Below, one piece after another: positions 34,578 to 42,288 of a stretch of 57,895 bases of DNA; the stretch's first letter is position 1; every line of letters starts with the position of its first letter. Origin of the DNA: UBA11524 sp964464815 (GTDB lineage: Bacteria > Bacillota > Clostridia > Christensenellales > Aristaeellaceae). Both the position numbers and the translations under genes were made by a program. The notes beneath the pieces were generated by a model, which had not been told where the DNA came from, did no database searches, and was given only the letters and a program-made list of their open reading frames with translations. The stretch spans positions 1-57,895 of the forward strand of contig CAYXHF010000010.1 in the NCBI GenBank assembly GCA_964464815.1. Direction: 5' to 3'.

Positions 34578-35081
34578 TTACACGCGCTCAATATCGGATA
34601 CTTCCAGCTCGTGATGGGTCACGCGCACCATTTCGCCCTCCTGAAAATCAGGCAGCGGCTTCTGGGCGTCATAATAGAACAAACGCTCATACGGACGGCC
34701 CTTGCCATCCACGTCCATACAGGTCAGCGCGCGGTAGTTCACACCGTCCACCAGGTCAATGTTGCTGGAAATGGCGCAGAAGGGCAGCTCCACCGTGCGG
34801 CGGCGCTGAGAGGTCACGTTGTTCAGGTGCTTGCGGTAGCACAGCAGCGGCCGCAGGAACAGGTCATACACAAAAATCGCCACAGCACCGCAGAGAATGC
34901 CGAATACATTCGTGAGCATCTCGTCACGAATCACCATGCCATAAATGGCCACGCCCAGCAGCACCAGGCAGGGAATCAGCATCAAAATCAAGCGCCGACG
35001 CATCTGTCTGGACAGCGCGGTCTTGTCATCATCCGTGAAGAGTTTGGAAGGGGTCGTGCATAGAATTTCATCGCCAGTCAT
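34578..35081 (-). CDS. Two-pass membrane protein of unknown function
   Basis: The protein has 167 residues: an N-terminal basic stretch (SRQMRRRL), two membrane segments (about 31-50 and 57-78), then a soluble domain of about 85 residues rich in strands (VELPFCAISSNIDLVDGVNYR, MVRVTHHELEVSD). I do not recognise the family. GGAGG lies 11 bases before ATG 35081. It is divergent from the acyltransferase fusion gene and about 125 bases from the end of a gene transcribed in the same direction. Confidence 0.6.
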   Translation of the reverse strand: MTGDEILCTTPSKLFTDDDKTALSRQMRRRLILMLIPCLVLLGVAIYGMVIRDEMLTNVFGILCGAVAIFVYDLFLRPLLCYRKHLNNVTSQRRRTVELPFCAISSNIDLVDGVNYRALTCMDVDGKGRPYERLFYYDAQKPLPDFQEGEMVRVTHHELEVSDIERV

Positions 35082-35198
35082 CAGAAAAATAGCCTCCTTC
35101 AAAAGTGGATTGCCACCCAGTATGTATTGTACAGGAAAGGAACGGGAGTTGCAAGTGTTTTTGGGGCGAGAATCGCAAACAAATCATGAACATTTGCC

Positions 35199-35227
35199 TT
35201 GTCAAGAGTCATTTCTCATGATACAAT
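35199..35227 (+). promoter_or_regulatory. Promoter of the membrane-acyltransferase fusion gene
   Basis: TTGTCA, 17 bases, TACAAT. Confidence 0.75.
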
Positions 35228-35265
35228 ATGTCCTGAAATTGCGATAAAGAGGAGGTGCGGCACGC

Positions 35266-37374
35266 TTGCTGCATATGCCGACAACCCTGTTGCTCAAAGA
35301 CATGTCCAGCCTGTATGGATATATATATTGTATGCTGATTTCCGAAGGTCTATCGGGCATGCCGCTCTTTGGCGGCGCGCTGTATATGATTGGGCGCGTG
35401 ACCATCGTGCTGGCGCAGACATTCAGCCGGGAGGAAATGCTGTATCTGCCGCGGCGAATGCGTTATTTGCGCTGGCCGCTGTTGATTTTGCTGCTGCTGC
35501 TGGCGCTGTGCGTGGTGGTGGTGTATCCGCTGTCGTTTTCCAGCCCGCAGATGTGGTTGATTTTCTCCGTCGTCCTGTCCATGCAGCTGGGCGAAACGCT
35601 GTGCCAGCGCATGGGGCGGCTTTGTGCGGAGGGACGCATGGAGGTGATGACCTTCCTGTGCTTCAGTGGCGCGCTGCATGGCTGCTTGCTGGCGATTCAG
35701 GCGCTGATTCTGCTGGTGAATCTGCCACTGGGGCTGTCGGTGCCAATCATTCTGGGGTATGTGCTTTGTGCCATGAGTACCTTCTACAGCACCTACGTCG
35801 CCTATGAGGAGCGCAGCACCCTGCCGCGTCCCGACCAGACGGAGGCGCAGGACACCTTGGCGACCATTCACCGCGCCCATGCGCTGACGGCGTATGAGCG
35901 ACTGAGTACCTTCCTGCTGACGGCCATGGAAATGACGCTGATTGTCATGTATACCTTCCTGGCGACGACGGCGGAGCAGATGCTGATTCGCATGGCGCTG
36001 GCGGTGCTGACGATGCTGCTGTGCCAGGAGGTGGCCAGCATTTTCCTGGGACGCAAGAAGAAAAAGGGCAAGGATGAGCCGACGACGCTGCTCCTGATTG
36101 GCCTGTCGTTCTGGCTTTATGGCCTGTGGATTTTCAGCAGCATGCTCAAGCGGCAGATGGTGGACATCAGCGTGACGTACTTCTGTCTGGCGCTGTGCTC
36201 CGTGGGCTGCTCGGTGTGCAGTGCGTGCCTGACGGCGCTGGAAGGCTCGATGGATGCGGTGGCGCGCTTCACCTCCGGTCAGGAGCTGCCGGGCTATCGC
36301 ATGATGCGCCATGTGATGCGGGAAATGGCATCCCTGCTGGGGCAGATGCTGGCGCTGGTGGCGCTGACGCTGCTGTGTTTCCAGACAGGGGAAGCCTTGC
36401 CACGCACGGCGGAGGAAATCGTCAGCAGCTTCCAGCCCATCATGGTCGTTCCGGCACTGCTGACGGCACTGATGGCGCTGCTGAGCGTATTGCGCTTTCC
36501 GCTATCGAACCGCTATATGCAAAAGGTGCTTCGCTTTTTGCACATCCGTGAATCGGGTGAGGAAAACAAGGCGCTGGAAAAGCAGCTTGAGGAGGTTGTT
36601 ATCAAGCGCCATGTGCAGCCGCTGGGCATTCGCTTCCTGATGGCGGTGGTGCGGCCGTTCTTCCGCCACACGGTCAAGGGCGCGGAAAATATTCATCCGG
36701 ACGAAACGAACCCGCTTGTCTTCCTGTGCAATCACGGGGAAATCTACGGCCCGGTGGCGGGCATGCTGTATTGTCCTGTGCCGGTGCGCCCGTGGACCAT
36801 CAGCGATATTTCCATCGACCCCAAGGAAGTGGCGGAGTATGTGTACAAATACACCTTCTCCCAAATCAAGTGGCTGGGGCCGCTGCGCTGGCCCATCTCG
36901 AAGCTGTGCGGGCCGGTCTGCGTGTGGGCGATGAAGTCACTGGAATCTGTGCCGGTGTACCGTCACAAGCCGCGCGAACTGACCACGACCTTCCGCAAGT
37001 CGGTGGAGGCCATGCAGGCTGGTGACAACCTGCTCATCTTCCCGGAAAACCCTGATGCAGACCCGAATCAACCGGGCTATGAGCATGGACGACCGGGTGA
37101 ACTGTTCCGCGGGTTCCCGATGCTGGCGCAAATTTACTATTCCCGCACGGGCAAGGCATGCCGCTTTGTGCCGGTGCTGGCGCACAAGGGCATGCGCACG
37201 CTCTCCTTTGGCACGGAAATCGACTACAACCCGGACGCACATCCGATTGACGAGCGTGACCGCGTGGTGGAGGAGGCCAGCCGCCAAATGCAGGAGATGT
37301 TTGCGCGCGAGGAGGCACTCTTCCATGAAAAAGAAGAGGCCGAGCGCAAAAAGTCCAGAAGTAAAAAGGCATAA
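35266..37374 (+). CDS. Multipass membrane protein fused to PlsC-like acyltransferase
   Basis: The protein has 702 residues. The first 420 contain about ten to twelve hydrophobic segments, in an arrangement like an MFS or flippase-type transporter. Residues about 440-690 form a PlsC-like domain with block 1 FLCNHGEIYGP and the later block LLIFPENPD. As in the protein at 24183, the NHxxxxD aspartate is Gly followed by Pro. Transporter-acyltransferase fusions are known in lysophospholipid recycling (LplT-Aas type), a possible but unproven parallel. The tail is highly charged (Lys/Glu). The start is TTG 35266, with GAGGAGG 10 bases upstream. Confidence 0.65.
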   Translation: MLHMPTTLLLKDMSSLYGYIYCMLISEGLSGMPLFGGALYMIGRVTIVLAQTFSREEMLYLPRRMRYLRWPLLILLLLLALCVVVVYPLSFSSPQMWLIFSVVLSMQLGETLCQRMGRLCAEGRMEVMTFLCFSGALHGCLLAIQALILLVNLPLGLSVPIILGYVLCAMSTFYSTYVAYEERSTLPRPDQTEAQDTLATIHRAHALTAYERLSTFLLTAMEMTLIVMYTFLATTAEQMLIRMALAVLTMLLCQEVASIFLGRKKKKGKDEPTTLLLIGLSFWLYGLWIFSSMLKRQMVDISVTYFCLALCSVGCSVCSACLTALEGSMDAVARFTSGQELPGYRMMRHVMREMASLLGQMLALVALTLLCFQTGEALPRTAEEIVSSFQPIMVVPALLTALMALLSVLRFPLSNRYMQKVLRFLHIRESGEENKALEKQLEEVVIKRHVQPLGIRFLMAVVRPFFRHTVKGAENIHPDETNPLVFLCNHGEIYGPVAGMLYCPVPVRPWTISDISIDPKEVAEYVYKYTFSQIKWLGPLRWPISKLCGPVCVWAMKSLESVPVYRHKPRELTTTFRKSVEAMQAGDNLLIFPENPDADPNQPGYEHGRPGELFRGFPMLAQIYYSRTGKACRFVPVLAHKGMRTLSFGTEIDYNPDAHPIDERDRVVEEASRQMQEMFAREEALFHEKEEAERKKSRSKKA

Positions 37375-37511
37375 TATTGCTGAAAAGCAATCTGCTCATC
37401 AATTTCTCATGTTGGGCAGGTTGCTTTTTTTCACAAATTAGGGTACAATGTTCATGGTGAGTTCATTTTTTATCCATTCATTTTTTCATTCATATCAGGA
37501 GGCTCACAATC

Positions 37512-38387
37512 ATGCAGGAGTATGTATTCATGACCGACAGTGACAGCGATCTTCCGCTGGACCTGAAGGAACACTACAACATCCCGGTTGTCTACATGCC
37601 CTATAGCCTGGATGGCAAGGAGTATTTCGACGACCTGGGACAGACACTGGATTCCAAGGCGTTTTTTGATAAGATGCGCGCTGGCAGTCAGCCGACGACC
37701 TCCGCGCTGAACGAAACGGTCTATCTGGAATACTTCGAGCCGATTCTTTCCTCGGGAAAGGATTTGCTCTTCGCCGCGTTTTCCAGCCAGCTGAGCGCGA
37801 CGATTCAGGCCATCTACGCCGCACGGGAGCAGCTGCTGGAAAAGTATCCGGAGCGCAAGTTCATCGTGGTGGACACGCTGTCCATTTCCGCGGCGCAAAC
37901 CATTCTGGTTGTCAAGGCGTGCGAAATGGTTCGTGCGGGTTGCTCCATTGAGGAGGTTGCGGCGTGGCTGGAAGAAAACAAGCTGCGCGCACAGGCGTGG
38001 TTCACCGTTGACGACCTCAAGTATCTGCGCCGTGGTGGCCGTGTTTCCGCTGCCGCCGCTACGCTGGGCACGATGCTGGATCTGAAGCCGATTTTGACGG
38101 AAACCCGCGAGGGCAAGCTGGCCGCCGCCGCTAAGGTGCGTGGTCGCCGCAAGGCCATGGGCTTCATTGTCGAGAAGGCCGTCGAAAACGTGGTGGATCA
38201 GCACGAGGCCATGGGCATTCTGCTGCACGCCGATGCCAGGGAGGAAGCGGAGAAGCTGTACGACATGCTGCACGAAAAGCTGCCGGAGATGGAAATCCGC
38301 ATTCACACTGTCGGCCCGGTCATCGGCACGCATGCTGGCCCGGGTACGCTGGCGTTCTGCTTCCTGGGGAAGGAAAGAGAAATCTAA
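37512..38387 (+). CDS. DegV family fatty-acid-binding protein
   Basis: A 291-residue DegV/FakB-type protein. Its signatures are MTDSDSDLPLDL at the start, TSALNETVYLEYFEP, LFAAFSSQLSATIQAI, VDTLSISAAQ, and DLKYLRRGGRVSAAAATLG in the second domain. FakB proteins present fatty acids to the kinase FakA; no fakA is nearby, so the partner lies elsewhere or the ligand differs. CAGGAGG precedes the ATG. Confidence 0.9.
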   Translation: MQEYVFMTDSDSDLPLDLKEHYNIPVVYMPYSLDGKEYFDDLGQTLDSKAFFDKMRAGSQPTTSALNETVYLEYFEPILSSGKDLLFAAFSSQLSATIQAIYAAREQLLEKYPERKFIVVDTLSISAAQTILVVKACEMVRAGCSIEEVAAWLEENKLRAQAWFTVDDLKYLRRGGRVSAAAATLGTMLDLKPILTETREGKLAAAAKVRGRRKAMGFIVEKAVENVVDQHEAMGILLHADAREEAEKLYDMLHEKLPEMEIRIHTVGPVIGTHAGPGTLAFCFLGKEREI

Positions 38388-38389
38388 GT

Positions 38390-38446
38390 AAAAAGTCGTC
38401 TGTCTGACGCTTGCACGTGTGGCAAGGGAGACAGGCGACTTTTTTC
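38390..38446. terminator. Bidirectional terminator after degV
   Basis: AAAAAGTCG-t-CTGTCT pairs with AGACAG-g-CGACTTTTTT, with T-runs on both strands. It is shared with the convergent Cys-rich gene. Confidence 0.8.
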
Positions 38447-38464
38447 GTGCATTGGCAGAAAGCT

Positions 38465-39190
38465 TCATCCAAACGGTGGCGGCGGAAAAAGCGGCAAATC
38501 GCCACAGCTGGGTGACGGCCATGGCAAACCGCAGGCGCTGCCGCTGGGCAGACACGATGCGTCGTAGGGTGTCAGGCGCGTCAGGTAGGCATCGACCAGC
38601 ACCTCCATAACGCAGGAGATTGGCGGCAATTGGCCGTTCTCGGCACAGACGGGAGCGCCGCCGTCAATCAGGCGCACGCAGGGCATCACCATGGTTTGAC
38701 TGCGCCACACGTCACCGGAGGGCATGCCGCGCGAGGAAAGCGTGATGTCTGTCGTCAAGAGACTCTGGCCGGTAATGCATGCGCCGCACTCACTACGCAA
38801 TTGACAGTGCAGGGGAATTTCGACCTGCATCCGGCAAGTGGCTGGACGAGACGGTCGGCACTGACAGCGGTGACACGTGCATTCGGGCGCAGACGGTGGC
38901 AGAAGCGTCCAGCGTGTTTCGCCGATGCTGCTGACGTCAAAGAGCGTGTAGCGCCCGCTGAGTCCGCAAGGCAGGTCGGTGATGCATAGCGACACACAGG
39001 CGCGACGCTGCCAAAGACGGCCGCTGGACAGGATGCGCGGCAAAAGCACGCCTTGTGGCTTGCGGGGTGGTGGCGCACAAGGTGGACACGCAGGCGGTGC
39101 AGGCGGCTTGCAGGGTGATGTGCCGCAGGGGATGCCCTGCTGAATGGGTGTGCAGGAGGCACGAGACATGGGCAGATTGCGCTCGGACAT
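38465..39190 (-). CDS. Cysteine- and proline-rich protein of unknown function
   Basis: The protein has 241 residues with about 26 cysteines. The N-terminal 50 residues are Pro/Cys-rich (PCKPPAPPACPPCAPPPRKP). A central strand-rich domain (PRILSSGRLWQRRACVSLC, VEIPLHCQLRSECGACITG) suggests a disulfide- or metal-rich structural protein, and a spore coat role is conceivable in a spore former. GGGAGGG lies 8 bases before the ATG, which supports real translation. I do not recognise a named family. Confidence 0.6.
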   Translation of the reverse strand: MSERNLPMSRASCTPIQQGIPCGTSPCKPPAPPACPPCAPPPRKPQGVLLPRILSSGRLWQRRACVSLCITDLPCGLSGRYTLFDVSSIGETRWTLLPPSAPECTCHRCQCRPSRPATCRMQVEIPLHCQLRSECGACITGQSLLTTDITLSSRGMPSGDVWRSQTMVMPCVRLIDGGAPVCAENGQLPPISCVMEVLVDAYLTRLTPYDASCLPSGSACGLPWPSPSCGDLPLFPPPPFG

Positions 39191-39290
39191 GGTTGTTCCC
39201 TCCCATCATGCGGGACAGTTTGTTCCGCTATCAGCGTATGCGGACGGCGTAAGGTGGTGCAGGATGGCAGGAAAAACGCTGTTGCTGCAT

Positions 39291-39320
39291 AAAAAAAGCT
39301 TCCCGCGTGGTGCGGGAAGC
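39291..39320 (-). terminator. yajC terminator
   Basis: GCTTCCCGC-gtggt-GCGGGAAGC with seven T on the minus strand, 9 bases after the yajC stop. Confidence 0.9.
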
Positions 39321-39328
39321 AAAAGGGA

Positions 39329-39727
39329 TTAGTTCAGGGACTCGGACTCGTTCTCGATGGTCACATCTTCCACGGAGCGGATGGCCCAACGCGCAACGAC
39401 CATCGTCTGGTCGGCCTTGCCAACGCTCAGGGTGATGGTGTCGTCCTTGATGTTGTCGATGGTGGCATAGATGCCGCCGATGGTGCAAACACGGTCGCCC
39501 TTCTTCAGCGCGGCGAGCATGTCCTGCTCCTTCTTACGACGCTTCTTTTCCGGACGAATCATCACAAAGTACATGATGACGAACACCAGGATAATCGGGG
39601 AGAGCTGGAGCAGCATGGCGGCAATCGTCATGCCCACGCCACCTTCCGCAGCGGTAGCATCCGTAGCGGCGCCTGCTTCTTCGGCAACCGCCGTGGCAAT
39701 GCCGAGCAGCTTGGTCAGAAATTCCAT
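39329..39727 (-). CDS. yajC: Preprotein translocase subunit YajC
   Basis: The protein has 132 residues. One membrane segment (about 38-58, LLQLSPIILVFVIMYFVMI) is followed by the family hallmark RPEKKRRKKEQDMLAALKKG and DRVCTIGGIYATI. YajC associates with SecDF, whose genes are not in this window. The Ala-rich N-terminal extension of about 30 residues is longer than usual. ATG 39727 has GGAG 10 bases upstream. Confidence 0.92.
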   Translation of the reverse strand: MEFLTKLLGIATAVAEEAGAATDATAAEGGVGMTIAAMLLQLSPIILVFVIMYFVMIRPEKKRRKKEQDMLAALKKGDRVCTIGGIYATIDNIKDDTITLSVGKADQTMVVARWAIRSVEDVTIENESESLN

Positions 39728-39880
39728 AAGTCGATAACTCCTTTCAATATCGGGGAAATACTCCATCTATTGTAGCATATTTTTTTCGACTTCACAAGAG
39801 GAAAAGCCGATGAAATTGACTGTTCACAAAAAATTTCCATGATACCGTCGAGGAATATGCAGGAAGAAAACACAGCTGAT

Positions 39881-39925
39881 GCATTTTCAGACGCCAAAAT
39901 GTATTTTTCAGACACGAAAATGTAA
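39881..39925. repeat. Two direct copies of a short dyad upstream of a secreted-protein gene
   Basis: CATTTTCAGACGCCAAAATG and then TTTTTCAGACACGAAAATG form adjacent near-copies (about 22-bp period), each with partial two-fold symmetry. They end 18 bases before the -35 element of the promoter at 39943, as tandem operators would. This is the only notable structure in the yajC/secreted-protein gap besides that promoter. Confidence 0.45.
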
Positions 39926-39942
39926 ATTTTGCGCAGATTCCC

Positions 39943-39971
39943 TTGCGTGGAAAAAGACCGTTTGCTATAAT
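39943..39971 (+). promoter_or_regulatory. Promoter of the secreted-protein gene
   Basis: TTGCGT, 17 bases, TATAAT, about 49 bases before the start codon. Confidence 0.85.
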
Positions 39972-40019
39972 AGAAAATGAAAGCGAACGAATTCGCGAAA
40001 ATAAAGGAGGAGTATGATA

Positions 40020-41546
40020 ATGAAGAAACTCTTTGCGGCTTTGCTGGCCATGATGATGCTTCTGATGCCCGTTGCGTCCTTTGCGGAAACGACAACGCTG
40101 GAAGATGCATGGCAGAATGCAGAACGTGTGGAAACGGTTGTGACCATTCACGACCTGAATGCGGATTTGGTGAAGGCGCTGGGCGGTGACGACACAATCA
40201 TGGCGGCCATCAACGACTTCCTGAATGCACTGAACCTGAGCGGCTATGTGCAGGGCGAGGAGACGGGCGTCTCCATTGGCTTGCAGGGCAAGGAGCTGCT
40301 TTGGGGTGCCATGACCCAGCAGGACACGGTTGCGACGATTGCCAGCAATCTGGTCAACGGCACGATTGTGGTGCGCGAGGAAGACGCCGAAAACCTGTCG
40401 GACAACTACCTGCGCCTGACGATGAAGCAGAGCGGCATGACGGATGAGGAAATCGAAAAGACGCTGGAGGAAACAAAGAACCAGCCCGTCGATGCGGCCG
40501 TGGAAGCCTACACGACGATGATGACGCGCATCCGGGAAATCTTCAGCATCGAAGAAGAAGAGCTGATGCAGCAGCTGCTGAACGTGGACTGGACGAAGTG
40601 CCTGACCGCGCTGAAAACCGTGAAGATTGAAAACACTGAGGTGACGGAACAGCCCGAAGGCTGCACGACGGCAGCACTGGCCGTGACCATCACCCTGACC
40701 AACGACCAGCTGGCGAACTTCCTCTACGAGGCTGTGAAGGCGGCCTTTGAAGTGCCCTTCTTCAACGAAACCGTTGTGGCGCTGCGTGACTACGTGGTTG
40801 CGGCAGATGCGTCGAGCAAGGAGCCGTTGACCAGCGAACAGTTCGACGAGGAACTGAACAAGCTCATTGAGGAAATCAAGGAAACCAAGTATCTGGCCGA
40901 AGACGCGACGCTGGTTCTCTACGCCGACGAATACGGCATGCCGCTGCTGTGCCAGCTGGACATGAAGCTGGACAACGGCGAATACGAGCCGATTCCGGTC
41001 AGTGCAACGGCTACACTGGAAACGACGGAAAACGGCACCCAAATCATGTCGAAGTGTGTTTCGCTGGACAATACGGTGACACTCACCATCAACGTGACGG
41101 AAACGCAGATTGATGTCTGCGCGAAGATTGATGACAGCGCAATCGTCGTTGACATTGACGTGGTATACAGCGCCGAGACGACGGACGAGACCGAAAAGGC
41201 GAATGTGAACGTCGAAATCATGATGACGGAAGGCGAGGACGTAGTGGGCTTCGGCTTCAAGATGGCTGCGGAAGCCAGCATGGTGGAAGGTCAGGCTGTC
41301 AGCAAGCATGACGTGACGATCAACTTCATGGGTCTGGACATTGTGACGATCACAGTGGAAAGCAAGACCTGTGCGGCGGTAGAATCGCGCATTGGCACGG
41401 ACGCGGTTGAGCTGGGGAAGATGAATTTTGAGGAATTCCAGACCTGGTACACGGATTTGCAGACGAGTTTGCAGATGCTGCCGATGCATTTTGTGATGAG
41501 CCTGCCGGATAGCGTGTTGATGCTGATGATGAACATGGGAAATTAA
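40020..41546 (+). CDS. Secreted protein of unknown function
   Basis: The protein has 508 residues. The signal peptide ends near VASFAET (22) without a lipobox, so it is probably released or wall-retained. The mature protein is acidic (repeated EE/DE clusters) and strand-rich, with many VTITLT/LTINVTET-type strands. It has very few aromatics at its core and no catalytic motif that I recognise. ATG 40020 is preferred to 40014 because AAGGAGG is then 9 bases away. It is monocistronic. Confidence 0.6.
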   Translation: MKKLFAALLAMMMLLMPVASFAETTTLEDAWQNAERVETVVTIHDLNADLVKALGGDDTIMAAINDFLNALNLSGYVQGEETGVSIGLQGKELLWGAMTQQDTVATIASNLVNGTIVVREEDAENLSDNYLRLTMKQSGMTDEEIEKTLEETKNQPVDAAVEAYTTMMTRIREIFSIEEEELMQQLLNVDWTKCLTALKTVKIENTEVTEQPEGCTTAALAVTITLTNDQLANFLYEAVKAAFEVPFFNETVVALRDYVVAADASSKEPLTSEQFDEELNKLIEEIKETKYLAEDATLVLYADEYGMPLLCQLDMKLDNGEYEPIPVSATATLETTENGTQIMSKCVSLDNTVTLTINVTETQIDVCAKIDDSAIVVDIDVVYSAETTDETEKANVNVEIMMTEGEDVVGFGFKMAAEASMVEGQAVSKHDVTINFMGLDIVTITVESKTCAAVESRIGTDAVELGKMNFEEFQTWYTDLQTSLQMLPMHFVMSLPDSVLMLMMNMGN

Positions 41547-41561
41547 AATTTAATCATGGAA

Positions 41562-41598
41562 AAGGGGCTGTTGCGGAAAAAATCCGTAACAGCCCCTT
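41562..41598. terminator. Terminator-like hairpin after the secreted-protein gene
   Basis: AAGGGGCTGTT-g-CGGA pairs with TCCG-t-AACAGCCCCTT. The T-tract is better on the minus strand. Confidence 0.65.
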
Positions 41599-41615
41599 GC
41601 GCACCAAGAAAAAAA

Positions 41616-41784
41616 CCAATCTCCACGCGGAAAAAGTAAAAGGAAAAAATCCAACCCAATCGCGAAAAGGGTTTCGAAAGGGCCGATGGCCCTTCGCAGG
41701 TGCAGGACAGCGTCCTGCTGGGGTCTGGGGTAAAACCCCAGAGGTGCAATCAGAAGAAAACAATCCAATCCTCGACAACGACCC
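41616..41784 (+). repeat. Dispersed modular element, family 2, copy A
   Basis: Related to copies at 56322-56505 (minus) and 57404-57627 (plus). Its modules are CCACGCGGAAAAAGTAAAA, CCAATCGCGAAAAGGGTTTCG, hairpin GGGCC-gat-GGCCC, hairpin CAGGAC-agc-GTCCTG, and hairpin CTGGGG-taaaa-CCCCAG. In copy C the second hairpin reads CAGGGC-agc-GCCCTG, a compensatory base-pair change. It is non-coding. Confidence 0.8.
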
Positions 41785-42227
41785 GCAAAGCACGCGCTCG
41801 CAGAGCCGCGGAGACAAACTTCCATCAGTAACACACACATCCAACTCAACCAAACCGCTCAAACCAGCCCACACATTGAACCCCACACACCGAAAGCCGG
41901 AAATCAAAGTCGTGCAAAGCACGCGCTCGCAGAGCCGCGGAGACAAACTTTCATCAGCAACACGTACATCCAACTCAACCAAACCGCTCAAACCAGCCCA
42001 CACATTGAACCCCACACACCNNNNNNNNNNNNNNNNNNNNNNNNNNNNNNNNNNNNNNNNNNNNNNNNNNNNNNNNNNNNNNNNNNNNNNNNNNNNNNNN
42101 NNNNNNNNNNNNNNNNNNNNGAAAGCCGGAAATCAAAGTCGCGCAAAGCACGCGCTCACAGAGCAGCGGAGACAAACTTTTATCAGCAACACACACATCC
42201 AACTCAACCAAACCACCCAAGGCAGAA
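41785..42227 (+). repeat. Tandem repeat array, 129-bp unit, interrupted by assembly gap
   Basis: GCAAAGCACGCGCTCGCAGA starts units at 41785 and 41914, and a close variant starts at 42143 after the gap. Each unit continues with GCGGAGACAAACTT and an AT-rich spacer rich in CCAACTCAACCAAACC. The first unit is the 3' module of element copy A, so the array looks like an expansion of that module. The 742 bases between the two secreted-protein genes hold only these repeats and two terminators. Confidence 0.85.
42021..42120. other. Assembly gap (100 N)
   Basis: A placeholder gap. The bases on either side would join exactly in phase with the 129-bp repeat, so the copy number here is undetermined. Confidence 0.98.
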
Positions 42228-42241
42228 AGCCAAAATAGAAG

Positions 42242-42284
42242 ACACCCCTTGCTTGCTCCGAAACGGAAAGCAGCAAGGGGTGTT
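42242..42284 (-). terminator. Terminator of the SH3-domain gene
   Basis: ACACCCCTTGCT pairs with AGCAAGGGGTGTT directly after the stop codon, with CTTCTATTTT following on the minus strand. Confidence 0.7.
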
Positions 42285-42288
42285 GCTT

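Noticed and set aside
39792..41489. Minus-strand frame of 565 codons opposite the secreted protein
   Set aside because: The plus-strand gene has signal peptide, promoter and ribosome binding site; the opposite frame has none.
41785..42227. CRISPR or coding tandem repeat (the frame through the second gap)
   Set aside because: The 129-bp unit is repeated in full and contains no variable spacers; the in-phase frame exists only because 129 is divisible by 3, and lacks a start signal.
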